Shown here piece after piece: positions 1-13,693 of a stretch of 64,000 nucleotides of DNA (position 1 is the stretch's first letter; each line of letters starts with the position of its first letter). The stretch spans positions 1 to 64,000 of the forward strand of contig VZRR01012571.1 of assembly GCA_013398015.1 (NCBI GenBank), written 5' to 3'. Source of the stretch: Oreocharis arfaki (lineage: Eukaryota; Chordata; Aves; Passeriformes; Paramythiidae). The notes below the pieces were generated by a model. The model was not told the origin of the DNA and made no database searches. It worked only from the letters and a program-made list of their open reading frames with translations. The position numbers were made by a program, and so were the translations under genes.

Positions 1-2435
1 ATCAGTCACCAGTACTACAAGAATTATACCATTTAGGTCCCATCGCTCTGACCTCATATTATGTATGTCATCCAGCACCAGGACTGCCCATGGATACTCA
101 GTCCCTCCATGTAGTGGACAGAGTTTAAACAGGAGAAAACCTCTCACATGCCTTGTGTGGGCATGGTGTGTCTCCTCCCAGTATTTGCGGGGGAAGGAAG
201 AGACGGAGGTTATGGAAGAGCATCATCATCAATCTCATCATCCATCTGTGTTTGCTGGGTTTTTTTCTATTAGAGGATGAAGATTATGGTGGCTATAAAA
301 CTTCACCCAGAGCTAAAAGGCAGAGCACTTACGGAAGGCTGGAAGCTGTTCATGGAATTGTGCACCACACATACAAATAGTTGCTCAAAATTGAAATTCT
401 CTTTGCAGCTGCATCTGCTTTTTTGTGGCAAGAATACGCAGCTTTTATAGATGACTATGCCATGATCTTGTTAGAAAAAGGGGCATTTTGTAAGTAGGAT
501 GTGTCATAAACAGTCATTACTTCCAGCACTCACTAAAAAATACCAATATTGACAAGGATGTGAACAACTTCAAAAATTAAAGTTAGATGATGAAGATCTT
601 AGAAGGCAATAACTAACAGCCCTTCCAAAAGCTGTATGATGGAATAATTCTCTCAAATGTGTTACCCAGTCATCTGGACATGCTGTTAAGTATAAAATAC
701 AGCACAATTACAGATCTTTAGCTCTCAAATCAAGATCATTCCCTTTATGATTTTCCCCCAGCTATATAGCAATGTAATTATTCTGCTTATATTAACATTT
801 CTTGCTGAATATTGTATTCTCGTACTGCAACTATTTAAAGTCAAATGCTGAGATTTAATATTCTCTTTAAAATAATTCAGGAGGTAAAAAAAAATTAAAT
901 AAATTTGCAAGTTTTTTTGTTTTCTTTTGCTTCTGAAGCATCAACAAAAATATTTTTTATCAAAAAACATGGAGTGAAAGTTGAATGTAGCTGGGAGAAG
1001 ACGATACTTCAAGTAAAAGAGGAAATGGCATTCTGAATTCAGCACACTTTTGAAAACTCTAAGTTTTCCTAAGTAAGGAAAAAACCTTTCCTCAATTTTC
1101 TTCCATTTTTTATGCCTTTCATTCAGAAACATTGCTTCTTTCTAAAAATGTGAAGGAAAAAATTATCAGTGAGGAAGAAAACACCCTAAGAAGAATGGGG
1201 GAATTTTCACAAATAGTTCTGCAGGTTTTTGTGATCAATTTTCACATTTCCAGAATATTTGCGGATGGAAACTCGTAATAAAGTATCCCTGGATACTTTA
1301 TTTTCTGTAGGTTTTTTTTATTTTGTGAACAGGCAACCATGCCTATCTATCATGAAAATCTTTTTGAATGAAGGTTCTTGAGATTCAAGGGACGATATGT
1401 GCCTCACTGCAAAGGGAAGCTCCAGTATCCCGTAGCAGCTCTTTGTCCTATGTAATTGAGAGTTAATGACAATGGGTTTGACACTACGATCTGTGTCGAA
1501 GCTGCATCCACACCGGTATACTAAATATGACATAGCTACAAGCCCTGGCCCACGATACCCTTGCTTTGTTTGTTTACTTCTTATGCATATTTTTGACCAA
1601 TGATAACCAGCACTTTCCTAGTCAATGCCAGTCTAGGGTGAGAGAATAGCATAAGGCCAAGGACGATTCTCTTGGACATCAATGTTATCCAAGAAGTGTG
1701 CTGGAAGAGAATTTAACTACTGAGTGACACTGCCTGCAAGGCTGGGGAACAGGTCCAACCATTTCCTTGACTAGCACTCCCTACAAACTTACCATGGCTT
1801 AGTGTCTAACCACATACTAACCAGGTTGTGCTGGGATCCTTCTGTCACAAAAAGCCATGGGCTTTGAACAGGTTCTGAAGAACGTTTTTAAACTTGCGTC
1901 ACTGACAGTTGTGCCTTTACAGGGCTTGGCTAGCTGAGGTACCCAAGGCTAAAGTGTAACAAGTACCAAGGTTTGACAAAACAATGACTTGCAAGGTACA
2001 GTTACTGTTTGGGGATATAGCTGATGAGTCACTGATACTTATTAAAGGAAATTACATTTTTTTCCAAGTTCTTTCACTTGATTTTCCCCCCCTGTTCTAA
2101 CACACAGTCTGCGGTCAGAAAGCAACCAGTGCTTAGGATCAATAACACAAAAGTGGGACAGTATGAAACTTACTCCAAGGCATCATTGCTACTCTGCTCT
2201 CTGTTTCAGGCCTTCACAAACCCTCCCATTCAAGACCTTTTGGTCAGTATGTCTAAATTCTAATACAGCTGTTTTACTCTCCCTATTTTAAATGCTCTCT
2301 TTTCAGTGTACCTACCATATGACACGGCCCAAATCAGCTGCTACCAGAGCATCCTTGTCCTAGAGTGATGGTTCTCTCTTTCCCCATGGGAAAACCTTCA
2401 GTGTTTTAAACAACAAAACCCAAGTATGCGACTGA
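1..2435. other. Unique AT-rich noncoding sequence
   Basis: I see no gene, RNA gene or recognisable interspersed repeat here. Open frames are all under 80 codons, overlap on both strands and carry no motif I know. Short A and T runs are scattered through it. It most likely is intergenic or intronic DNA. Confidence 0.6.
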
Positions 2436-2439
2436 CAGG

Positions 2440-3050
2440 AACCTAGCTTCCTCTGAAGAACCCGCCTAGAGGAGGTGAGGAGAAGGAGCCCACCAGCCCC
2501 TTCCTCAGCCCAGCGTGAGACAGAACTGCAGGGTAGGGATAAATCTTCCGTCAGCCACCCATCCTCCCCTTCTCACCGCTGATGCGGCGGCTTCGTGCCA
2601 AACGCCCGCGCATTGAAAAACATTTGTTTTGCGCCATAAAACCCGGTGGCTAACAGCTGCACATGTTGTCTCCAGTGTCATAAACCTGTCATCGGCCTGG
2701 TATTGTTTACATATGGCTACAAGGCCCTCGTAACTGAGCGTCCCTGTGCGGTGCAGCGACAGCCAACACTTTCCTGACAGCTGTGTCAACTGGAAGCAGC
2801 ACAGCCAGCTTATTTGCTTCAGCAGAAGCCTCAGTAGCCCCCACCCGAAAGACACAAATCAGATTCTTTCATTTTTTTAATGAGCTCAATGTTAATAATA
2901 GATCAACTGCAGTGCAGATGCTGGAGTGGAAATAGCTCGCATTTCACTAACAAGGCACATAATTCTCCCAGAAATAATGATTTCAACTGAAATAGTTGCA
3001 GCCAGCCAGGCAGCACTTATAATGCATGACCAAGTGTCCAAAATGAAATC
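2440..3050. promoter_or_regulatory. Candidate cis-regulatory element, CpG-rich core
   Basis: The core at about 2,465-2,860 has close to twenty CpG dinucleotides, whereas the flanking kilobases have very few. It packs several transcription-factor-like sites. GCGCCATAAA at 2,631-2,640 and GTCATAAA at 2,677-2,684 look like CDX/HOX13-type sites. The E-box CAGCTG is at 2,654-2,659. TTGTTTACATATGG at 2,703-2,716 joins a forkhead-like core to an E-box. TGACAGCTGTGTCA at 2,775-2,788 is a near-palindrome of two TGACA half-sites around CAGCTG, as MEIS/TGIF factors prefer. AT-rich homeodomain-like sequence follows. The minus-strand open frame across it (2,505-2,855) has no recognised domain. Enhancer function is inferred from density and composition only. 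Confidence 0.3.
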
Positions 3051-6000
3051 AAAATCTGGGAAACATGTGAAGGTGCTAATTTTCTACATCAGTGGGATTT
3101 ATCAAGTTCCTACTGATTAATTTGAAAAGTTGTTTTGCTGTTCAACTGATAGGGCTTTGTTCTACTTGCACAGACTTGAAAGACATTGATTTAGATATTA
3201 CAGGAACTTCTAGACTGGCAGAATGATGTAAACCAGTAAATCAATTCTCTCTGCATTATAAATGGCAGTTATTAAATAGGGAAATTTTTTTTATCTGTCT
3301 TAGTGACAAGGTTCCTATATATTGAGAGAACGGTTACAATATTTTTCTTTATACACACATACCAAGGCTTTTTTTGAAAGATCTGAGTTTAATTCACTGG
3401 TTTTTTTCACCATCTTTCATTATTAAAAAAATATTTATGAAACTTCCCTGTTCAAAAGGGTTTATTTACCCAGGATTCTTTACATAGCATGATTTGAAAT
3501 TGCTTGGCAAGAGTGAAAGATAAAAGAGAAATACATAAATCAACATTTTCTTTAGAGCATATGTCTTCCCAGAAACTCTGTCCCCAGATCATTAAAACTG
3601 AGGTTAACTTGCTTACCTTCAAAATGAGTGTTATTCCATAGTTATTCCTCAGTTGTAAAAGCTATTCCTTAGCTGTAAAGTGGAGGAACACATTCTAAAC
3701 CTCAGCTGGTGTAAATTGTTCTAAATCTAGATTTAAAAATTGTCACCAATTCTTTCATGATAGAGTAGATGTAGCCTGGTCACACAGCAGAACAATATGA
3801 GATTGGCAGTAACTGTGTTCACAAGTTTCTGGACTGAGGTAATTTCTCTTTACTTTCCATAGGATTTTATTCTGCACAGTTTCAGGACCTGTAGGCATGC
3901 TGAAAACCTCTAACAAAACACTGAAGCACTCTCAAGTCACTGCCAACAAGAACTGGTCCCAGCACCCAGGACAAGCAGAACAGTACTGTAGATACTCACC
4001 TGGGCTTTGAACTGGCTTTATTCTACTAAAGTTTTGCTGACATGATTATTTTGGGTTGGTTTCTGGAACAAACCTGCCCAGCAGGCACAGGTTCACTGCA
4101 GTGCGTAATGTGGATTCTACATGAGCAGTGTGGGTTCTCCCTGAGGTCTGTGGAAGAGGTAAGGCTGATCCTGCAGTGTCCTAAGCAAGGGAAATGTAAA
4201 CTATTCCACACTGTTGAGGTTTGCAGCACCTTACATCATTGGTCTCTGATACTACAATTGCCTGAGGACTACTAATCTTACCTTTAAGCATCACTAATGC
4301 TACAATTATTACGGGTGGGATACTTAAAGATGACCATAAATAGTCCTGTTTTTCCGGTCTCTGCCAATTTGGGCTGTGGAAGCTATGAATTTTCAAAGCC
4401 CTTAGACTCTCATCAGAAAAATGCAGAGTGAAATGCTGTAACCATTCTAGAGAACTTCACTGTTAGAAATGACTGGGACTGTGGTCTGCACCCAGACTCC
4501 CTGTGTGACATCACCCTTTTTAGGAAGGGTGAGCAGTTGCTCTACTCTATGAACACCTCTTGGAGGAAGTCAAACACCTGCTGAGCCACCTCTGGGCTCA
4601 AATGGACATTCCTCTAGTGAACATCCACACACGGTGGCTGGGGCTTGCTCTCCTGGTGGCCAGGGCTTGTGGTAACTCCTGATGGTTCACTCCTTGTATT
4701 TAACAACACCACTTTTGGCTCTGCTGTGATTAGCAGTCTCTGCATCAATGGGTGGTCACCCAGCTGCTAACTACTCGTTAGTCTTTGTTCTACCCAAAGA
4801 GCATTGATCCTAGCTTATCTAAAGTATTTTCTTTAAAAGTTTTGTCTTTGACTGAAAGCACCAGCCTGAACTAGCTCTAAATCTTATGTATTATAGATTA
4901 TGCTAAATTAGATAGAATTTGAAAAATTACCTCTAAATGTCTCATAGTTATTTATCATCATCCAGGGTCTGTCAGCCCCCACAGGATGATCAAAGAACAT
5001 TTTTTGCCTTGGTGCTGTTTTGCTACACACTGGTAAAGGTTATGACATTCTCATTCAATACTTCTTACTTCCTTAACATTAATGACCAAAATGGGCAGCA
5101 AAAATGTAACACTTCTAGAATAGATTAACTTCAACCCCCTATTTGTATTCATTGGTTTTATTATCAACATCACACATTATCTGTTATGGTCTGGCATTTT
5201 AAAAGGGAGGATGGCTTTATGCAGTAAGGGCAATAACTAATAAAATAGTAAAATAGCAAAATAGCATTATGTTCCAGAAGATAAATATATATTAGAGTTT
5301 CATAGAACTAGACTTCCTGACCAGCCAATGAAAAGGGAATTAATCTAATTTATTGTTATATCACTTTTATCTAGGAATGTGTACATTAGTCTTTATGTGA
5401 TTAATATACATTAGTGCTAGAGCACCCTTTTCATGCCCTTAGTAATTAGCTGTTGCTTGATGTGAGGCTATAACACTGTCTACTTAAAAGCAATTATAAT
5501 CTATCATGTATTGGCCTGTTCAGACTTTCAAGTTTGGAGCTCTTTCTCAAGAAGACTTCAAATTTTTTATTTGCTCAGACCACAGCTGCTGCACATGGGA
5601 AGCCTAAAAATTGTCACGAACACCTTCAGTTGAAAGAAGGGCATGAAAGCTGCAGTACCAACAATAGCTGAGAAAAAGATTTCAGTTTGATTGAAGTACC
5701 CTCTAAATAACACCAATATTTCTTCTCTGGAAAGAACATATAGGTTGCAATATCTTGCGCCTGTTTCAGATGTTAAGTTTAAAAAGTAGGGAAATGTGGT
5801 TTAGCATGCCTTCTAAACTCGATTTTTTCAATTATTCCTCTTTTTCTCTATTTCCCCTCTCCTCCAAATTTTTTTCTTCAGAATTTGAGGGTGTTCTCCA
5901 ACAACATGCTACATTGCACGTTTAGAAGTTAGCTGCATATAACTCCAAACTCACAAAGTACGAACTAGTGTTCCACATTTTGAAATGCTATTAGAATTAC

Positions 6001-8260
6001 TAAGATTTAGATAAGAAGAAACTGATCCCTTTTTTCAAATGCTATTACATACATTTTCCCGACATCTGTGTTTGAAGCATAAGTACACACTAAACTAATT
6101 ATGTGAATTGCCTTAATCAAGCTCAGTCTTCATGGACCTAGCAAAGGGAAGTTGAGCAATGGAAAAAGAAAGATAGAACTGAAGATGTCCTAATAGGGAT
6201 GTGAATAAACAGATAAAGCCAAAGTAGCAGAGGCTGACTTCTGAACAGAAGATATTTTGATTTTTGTTTCTGAGTAGATGCAGCCTTGTGTATGGCATCT
6301 GTGTCTTCTATGGCCTCTGTTCTTCTTTGATCTTTAGGTATAAATTGTACTGTTGATTTTGTTTAACTGACTTAAGGGTCTGATTCATGAACACCACCAA
6401 ACTGACCGGAATCTCCAGTTCCCAGGGAATACACCTGGGCCATACAAAGGTACTATGTCCATACTGGTTACTTTAATAACAGAACATTTCGTCGAACCAG
6501 TGGTGTTAGAGATGACCAAAAAATTAGGGATAGTCAAATCCATGACAGGTACAATCTAGTGGATCACGTCAATATGAGGATTTCTTGTTTGCTGAAATAT
6601 GCCACTAACATCAGTGTAACTGACTGAATAATTTATGGGGACAGGGCTGGCACTGAGGAAAATCAAGGGATCTATGTACAAGATGCCTCTACTAGCCTTC
6701 CTGGCAGCACACATACACTAAAATCATGGCACGGTAATGTAAGAAGTCTTGAAATGGCTCTCCATCTTGAAAAGTTTTGTTTCAGGAGCTGTCTATTGCC
6801 TATACCAGTAGATGTGTGAAATTTTGTTATTCTTGGCTATGCTTGCGAGCTGTGTGTTGTTTTTATTGGCATTCTTAAAATCCGCCTTCTGGAATGTCAC
6901 TGCTTGCCTGCACACCATTCTCTGCTAAGCTATTGTGGCTCCCCTGGTGACCTGCTGGTTTAAAATACAGCAAGAAAAACACAGAGGAAGCACAGAAGAT
7001 TTGGGTAAAATAAAATTCAAACCTTAGGATACTGAAATCACACAACCGTTTGCAAGAGTCCAGTGTTGCCTGGTATCTGAAACCTGCACTCATGAAGCTG
7101 GGTCTCTCACAAAGCTGAGAACTGAAAACTCACAGATGCCCTAGTATAAAATAAAATCCTGGCTTTGAGAGTAAGGGAACATTTACTTTCTCTTAAAAGT
7201 CTATATAAGTGCAAGTTTCATGGGAATGTTTGCAGTAAACTTCAGTTCAAGTTTCTCACTCAGCTGGTCTTTCATCATATACAAATAGTCATATGAAAAG
7301 CTCTTTAAAATAAAAATTAACAAGAATATGCTTAACCTAATACATTGCCACAAGCACAAATAAACTGACAAGGAATGTATTCAGACTGGAAATGAGAATG
7401 TTTGTAAAGAGCAGAGCACTGAAATTCAGACAGCCTCCAGGAGGGGCAGTGCAGATCAAAAACTTGAATAAGTTTTATGATGAGCCTCATCAGAACTATT
7501 TAAGGCAAATACTGTCCTTGTTAACAAGAACATAAGTCTTCAAACTACATTTTTAGTGTGTACTCTCATCTCAAAGTAGTTCTGGAGCAGAGACTAGATT
7601 AATTTCTGCAGCGTGGTGTGCTCCCTCATTTAATACTGACCAGAGGCATAGATAAAAAGTTAAGCATCCATATTTTCAGAAGATTAGGTAAGAAGAGTGG
7701 CAGCTGAAAAGAACGTGTTATAGTCCTTTCCTCTTCGTGTAAGGCTCAGCAATACCGCTTGTGATCATTTATTTAGGTTGTGTCATTATGGGATCCAAGT
7801 TAAATGCAGAACTTCCGACAATGCTGAGCATCTCATATGCTCCTCAGGATTCTGGTCTTTCTAATCTTGCTGTTACCACCTGGGCACTATGAATAAACAA
7901 ATGCACAAGCTAAGTCAGGTGGGCCTTATGCCACTTCTAGCAACTAAACACCTCTGAAGTGAAATATTCAGCTTCTTTTTTATTCAGTTTGAATGCATGG
8001 GCCATACTCTGAATTCTTATAACAGCAAAATCCTCTTTGAAGTTGTTCAGTTGTCCATCAATTTACATTATCAGCAGTTTTCCTGGATTTCAAGTCATCC
8101 TTTCCTCAGACTTTGGGCTGAATGAGAGTTTGCCTGAGAAAAAATCTGAATAAGGTCTTTGTTGATTAAATGAGAGTTCAGTACTGCTGTGAGTCGTGAA
8201 GTGACCAGTTCTCACCAGGCTGGCTTCTTTAAAACCTACACAGCTGTTGCCTCATCACAT
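3051..8260. other. Unique AT-rich noncoding sequence
   Basis: No gene, RNA gene or named repeat was recognised in this stretch. The only local structure noted is a short imperfect tandem repeat at 3,643-3,682, listed separately. Open frames are short and featureless. Confidence 0.55.
3643..3682 (+). repeat. Imperfect 20-bp tandem duplication
   Basis: Two adjoining copies of a unit beginning TATTCCT (3,643-3,662 and 3,663-3,682) agree at most positions, and a third partial TATTCC start lies just upstream at 3,632. This looks like replication slippage in noncoding DNA. Confidence 0.6.
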
Positions 8261-8325
8261 ATTTATAAATATAGATATATATGTGTATGTATATATGTAT
8301 ATATACACACATGTATATACGTATA
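8261..8325. repeat. Compound TA/TG microsatellite
   Basis: An alternating purine-pyrimidine tract of TA, TG and CA steps covers about 65 bp. The central part is largely self-complementary (TGTATATATACACA), so it could extrude as a cruciform or adopt Z-like DNA. It is imperfect, which suggests an old microsatellite. Confidence 0.8.
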
Positions 8326-11300
8326 AGCACTTGTCACATTCTTGCTCTACAGCGAGCATTAGGTACAAAGCAAAACTTTATGGTGTTTAGAACACTACTG
8401 TTCTTCATATCAGGATCTTCCTGGGCCCTAAGAAAAGTTTTTATGGAACTAGTTCTTCTCTCCCTTGGAAACCGTGCCTTATATCCTGGTAAAGATCAAT
8501 TTGGTTCATGGCATAGAAAATTTACTCAAGACCATAACTTGATATAATTCTTGTGAGTAACTTGCAGTAAAAATATTGCACGGGGTTTGTGTGTACTGTA
8601 AAAAAAAAAAAGAAAAAAAGGAAATATTTCCAGTGTGTCATTAATTCAGTGTATTATAATGATAAAATGTATTGAGTGGGAGTAATACTAGGCCTATGTT
8701 TTTCAACACCTTTTTTTTTTTTTTCGCTGTTGCAATAATGCTTCCAAAAAACTATTTTGTTCTCCCACATGTTCCACACTCCCCGCACACTCATTCTTCT
8801 GCTAATAAAAAGGGGGGAAGTTATGATGCTGAAAGCAAAACATTCACCTTTTGGTCTTTCATACTGAAAAGGCAGTATGATTTAGCTGCTGTCTTCATTA
8901 ATGTCTCTGAAAAAGGATACAAAATGTTCAAGTTTCCAGCAAAGGGCAAAAGAAGAACAATCCATAAATCAGTAAAGACTTGAGGACCTTTAAATTATTT
9001 ATTTTTAATTATTACAGTTAATAATAATTTAATGTATCCTAGAATAAGTGAATTGATTATCATTGATTTTTGTGATGACTTCAGAACAGGGAACTTTCAC
9101 CCTGGCTTAATAAATTGACTGATAAACTGACTCCATTGTTAAACATTAGCCTGGAAGTAAAAGATAAGAAAGCACATGCTTTGTACTCTGATCAAGCAAG
9201 TTGTCAGTCAAAGCTGCGGAAACACAGCTAAAGAGTTTAAGAACCTAAGGAGCATAAGTTCAAGGCCCGGGAGGGGAAACATAAGACCAGACAATATGCC
9301 AATTAATGGAATTAAAGCAAAAAGATTTAAAAGGAGTTTCCCTCAGGAGACAGCATGAAAGAAAGGACAACAGTTGATTCAGTAAGGACAAAAGCACAAA
9401 TGAGCTAACTATGAAAAGGATCAGAATATTTACAGATGATGGTGTCTGAAGAATTAAGGAACACTAGCTTGCAATTACTGTGAATTTATTACGCCCCAGT
9501 AGCATGTTCTAATTCAGTCTTGTCTAGCCTCTGAACAAATAGGCTCATCCTTAAATTCCAGAGCAAAAGAAATAATCCCTTTCTAGTTGCAGTCAGACTA
9601 TGAAACTGATTAAGATCAGCAAAAATTCAAATACTATAACAAACAAAGGAAATTTCACTGAAGTTTCCTGTCCATCATCTGTACCAGCATTTGCAGGATT
9701 CACAGCAATTTCAGGTTTATTTTAGCAATGCTGTGATAATGAGGTCCAACAGAAATACAGGTTTTCATGCTCACCTCCCCACACAATGCAAGGCAGAGAG
9801 GGATAAGATGAAGAGAAGGGCACAGAAAGTTCCTTTTCACATGCAGGGCTCTGGCAGGGGTGTGAAGGTGTGCATGCAGACAGGAGCTGTTCCTCGTGCT
9901 GGGTTTATTGCTGATGAAACTAGGTTCTCTCCCAGGAAGGAGGTCTCACCACCCAACAAGAGATGCCTTCCAGAGGAGTTTCACAAACTCTTGAAGGAGC
10001 ATCCCTGGCTTTAATACATGTCTGAGGCTTACAAATCATATTTTACCCTACACATTTTGAAGATATTTCAAACTAGAAAACAGAAGATAGTAAAAGTGGG
10101 AGAATGTTTTAGTGTCTCTGTGATTGAGATTCAAAGGGTTTCAAATCATCAGCTTTACAGAACTGGATGTTTAGAAATCTGCATGAGCCAGCATCCTTCC
10201 TGAGGTAAAAACTGATGCTGAAATATTCTGAAAATCCCACAAATACAGGGACCCGGAGAATACTCACATCCCTCAATGAACCACAGAGGTCTGAGCTGAA
10301 AAGATGGCCCTCAGTGGCCCCTCCAAGGAAACAGGACCATGCTGTCAGTGAGCCTTGCTCCCCTCTTTCTCCTTTTGAAGCTGGAAAATTTCATCCTTTC
10401 TTGCATCTGGCTTCCCACCCTATCCCATGTTATTCTGGTTTAAATCAAATCAGAATTGTCTCATCAGCACACTGCAAGTTGCTCATCTGTTTGTCCTTAC
10501 CACTGTTGCTCACCTCACATAGGAGGCAAAGCGTTAGTGACCTGGCTCCAGTGGAGCCTCGCATTTCGTTTTGGAAGTCAGGACTGGGGAGTTCTGTTGG
10601 ATGGAGGCTTTCTGCTTTCTACTGCCTCACCTCAGCTACCCAACAGGACCAGGGGACCAGCAGCAGGAGGTTTCCAAGCCTGTGTTTTCTGTGTTCAGTT
10701 TTCTGTGTTTAGGGAGTTTCTGTCATCATTCTGTTTCTAGATTTGCAATACAGAGATTCTCCCTTTTCTTGCTGGAATGCAATTTGGTTTGTATCCAACA
10801 TTAGAAGAAAAGGCAGTAAAAAGTAAGCTTCCTGAGATAATTCTGCTCATCCAGTTAGCAAATCCGAATATGCTGGCATAGCAAATACAGAAAGGTTTGT
10901 AAATGTGAGGAGATAGAAGTAAAATGTTGTTGGGGTTCAATTTGCTACCATGAAATTTCAGGACCAGTGGAGAATTTCTACAGCAGTAATTAAGCTGTGT
11001 CTATCAGTACAGGGACAAGCAAAGAGGGGATCACACCTCAGTCTTAGGAAACTCTGCACTATCACAGGCAGGTACCCTGACCTCACACTATGTATTTCTG
11101 TGTTGTAACAACTAAACTTCCACCAAATAAGAATTGCAAAGACATTACTCTATTTTCTGAACCAATAATTTGGCAAATTAATTCCAATAAATCAAATCCC
11201 TATTGAGTCACATGCAGAGTGGTGTGGCTGTATGGTAGAAGAGGGGAGCAGGAAATACTGGCTCTCATGAAGCTAAAAAGAGCGAACAGATATTTTTCAA

Positions 11301-11414
11301 TTTGCTTAAACAAAAATTGCTCCCTAGATGGAACAATGTGTGCTGTGTTTTGCCTGGAGCAAATGTTTATGGCTGAGTTATAAAATAGAAGTTTTGTGGC
11401 ATCTCATAATGCTG
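8326..11414. other. Unique noncoding sequence with A and T runs
   Basis: An interrupted poly-A run lies near 8,600-8,621 and a T16 run near 8,709-8,724. Several overlapping plus-strand frames are open at 9,691-10,804, the longest 165 codons at 10,215-10,712. They share no recognisable domain, lie in all three plus-strand frames and are most easily explained by chance. No repeat family was recognised. Confidence 0.5.
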
Positions 11415-11442
11415 CACATGCACACACAGACACACACACACA
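11415..11442. repeat. (CA)n microsatellite
   Basis: A CA-dinucleotide run of about 28 bp is interrupted by single T and G substitutions. It is short for a polymorphic marker but may vary in length. Confidence 0.8.
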
Positions 11443-13080
11443 AGCCAATTCCTGTCCAATCGCTTTACATCAGGTTGAATCTCTGCTGTCTCAGCTGGTA
11501 ATGGGTGCCTTGGGAAGCATCAGGTTTGAAAAGGTCCTTCATCTAACACTTGTCTATCTTTTGTCAGCTTGTTACAATGATGTGTGGCATGCTTTTTTAT
11601 GCCTTCCAATGGCACCCATCAGTACTTCAGGTAACAGCACAGGGAACAAAACCTAGAGTAGTCATGTCCAGAGGAGATATTTTGATGGCAACTCTAAAAG
11701 CAGAGACAGTGCTTTGTTTTATCAGAAGATTCAAACAAATGCTGCATCTTATCTTATCTGTGTGTCTTTACAGGCGATGCTAGCAACTCATTAATCACCA
11801 GTGTCGTTCTGGTGAACGACATGAACAAACATGAACATAAGGACTGTCAAGAATTCACCTGATTTATTTTTCCATCTTTCATCACCTATGGAGAAAGTGA
11901 AGACTTAATGCTTTTGTGCTTTTGCAATTTTTTTCCTAATGTATACTGTATAGCAGATGATCATTACATAGAACAGTGCTAGCTTGTGGTTCTGCAAATT
12001 GCAAATGTTGCAGAAGAGTGGTTCATTAGTTGTCGTGGTCAGTGTTGCAAAACTAATTTTCTTTTTATATAGAGGGAAGTGCTTGCTGCTTTGTCACAGC
12101 ATAAGCTGTTTTGCCTGCACTGTATAATAATGAGCTTAGTCACTAAGGTATAATCTTAATAAGCAAAACAAGCAGAATAATAATTCAGAGTTTGCACCGA
12201 CTGTGGTCTCCACACAGATTTTGAACTGTCTCTAGGGCTGTTATGTATATAAAATCCTATATTGTAAAGGTATCTAACGTGGGGATCAAGTCTTGCTTAA
12301 AATGGTCTCCTGAAAGCCATGAAGTTCAGGCTGTGCTAAGGGCTGCCACCTTCCAAAAATCTGCTTCCGTCCTGCCCAGAATCACTCATGGCAACTGTAT
12401 GCCACCAAATGAGTGGGAGCCTTGCAATGGGGAAAGGCTCCTCAAAAGCTTTTGACTTTGTGATGTAGGCTGAATTTTAAGTGCCTCTGTCTGACAGATC
12501 CATTACCACTGAGGACTCTGGGGGACAACCAAAACTCCCAAGTTAGAGCTCTAAAAGGTATTTATTTCCCTATACCTTTCTCTTAAGCTCATGCATACAC
12601 ATGCTGTTTTTACAACCAACCAGCAAGACAAGCACATGTCTTTGGGAGCTGGGATCACACTGTCCTTCCAAAACATCTTGTCTCTTCCTAGGAAGACTTT
12701 TCTCTTTTTTTCCCCTTTCCTTTTAGCATAATAATGACAACAATAGTTACTACTGATAGGAAGGGTAACACAAGCAGCACCAGACAAGACAATCTGGAAA
12801 AATACCTGGTGAAAACACATGTGGCCAGAGAGAGATGAGAAAGCATGAAAGTACACATCCTTCATTCCATATTCATTAGACCAATGCCTAGGACATAATT
12901 TTCACCCAACAACAATTTTGAAAACATGATTTTTTTTTTCTGAAAGCAGGAAATTTCAAAATACTCTGCGAAGAAAAGGATCTCTTTTGAAGTGATCAAG
13001 CGTATGAGTAATGTGAGATTTAAAATAAAAATTTCTCCAATCTACTTCTCAGAGGGCACTCATGAAACCACCCAGCTCCT
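11443..13080. other. Unique noncoding sequence
   Basis: Nothing recognised. Open frames do not exceed about 105 codons and lack known motifs. Confidence 0.5.
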
Positions 13081-13246
13081 TGAACAAGCTAAGTAGTTGT
13101 GGATGCCCTGTCCCTGAAAGTGTTCAAGGACAGATCAGATGAGGCTTTGAGCAACCTGGTGTAGTAGAAGTTGTCCCTGTCCATGGCAGGGGGTTGGAAC
13201 TAGAGGATATTTAGGGTTCCTTCCAACTAAAACCATTTTATGATAT
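13081..13246 (+). mobile_element. CR1 LINE, 3'-end fragment
   Basis: The segment follows the standard avian CR1 3' end: 'GAACAAGCT', then 'GGATGCCCTGTCCCTG', 'GTGTTCAAGGACAG', 'GGGGTTGGAACTAGA', 'CCTTCCAACT' and a degraded 'CCATTTTATGATAT' tail. In full-length CR1 this covers the last codons of ORF2 and the short 3' untranslated region used to prime reverse transcription. The copy is severely 5'-truncated, as most CR1 insertions are, and carries scattered substitutions, so it is inactive. Confidence 0.92.
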
Positions 13247-13649
13247 TTCCTCACTACTACATAATAGAACTCTCCTCAGCTCAGGTAGCTGTGCTCTTCC
13301 TGCTGCTCACCAAAGGCAGTGATGAATGTTCTCCAAAAAGCAATGGCTGCAGCCAAACAAACCTAGCAAATCGATTCTAGTAAAAGTGGTGCCCAGGAAA
13401 ACATGTCTCCTGGCAGCATTTCTCTTCAATAGCAGCTAGAAACCTGAAGCAGGCGAGTAATTCTTTTCCCCATTCTCAGCAGACATCAGTCATATGGCTT
13501 ACTCTTTTTGCTGAGGTCATGAAGGGATGGTCTTTTCATACTAGACTGCTTTTTTTGGTTGTTCTAGGTCATTGAATAGAGTGACTTCCCTAACTGAAGG
13601 TTTGAGCCTTCAGCTCAATATCTGTTAACAAACTTGATTCTCAATTACC

Positions 13650-13693
13650 TTTTGATTTATGTTAGAATAAGTTTTGATTTATGTTAGAATAAG
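13650..13693 (+). repeat. Perfect 22-bp tandem duplication
   Basis: Two identical adjoining 22-bp units (13,650-13,671 and 13,672-13,693) start TTTTGATTTATG and end AGAATAAG. With no mismatch between them the duplication is probably recent, or the site may be length-polymorphic. Confidence 0.95.

Noticed and set aside
10215..10804. Overlapping plus-strand frames of up to 165 codons
   Set aside because: All three plus-strand registers are open over the same DNA, there is no known domain, and composition follows local base content.
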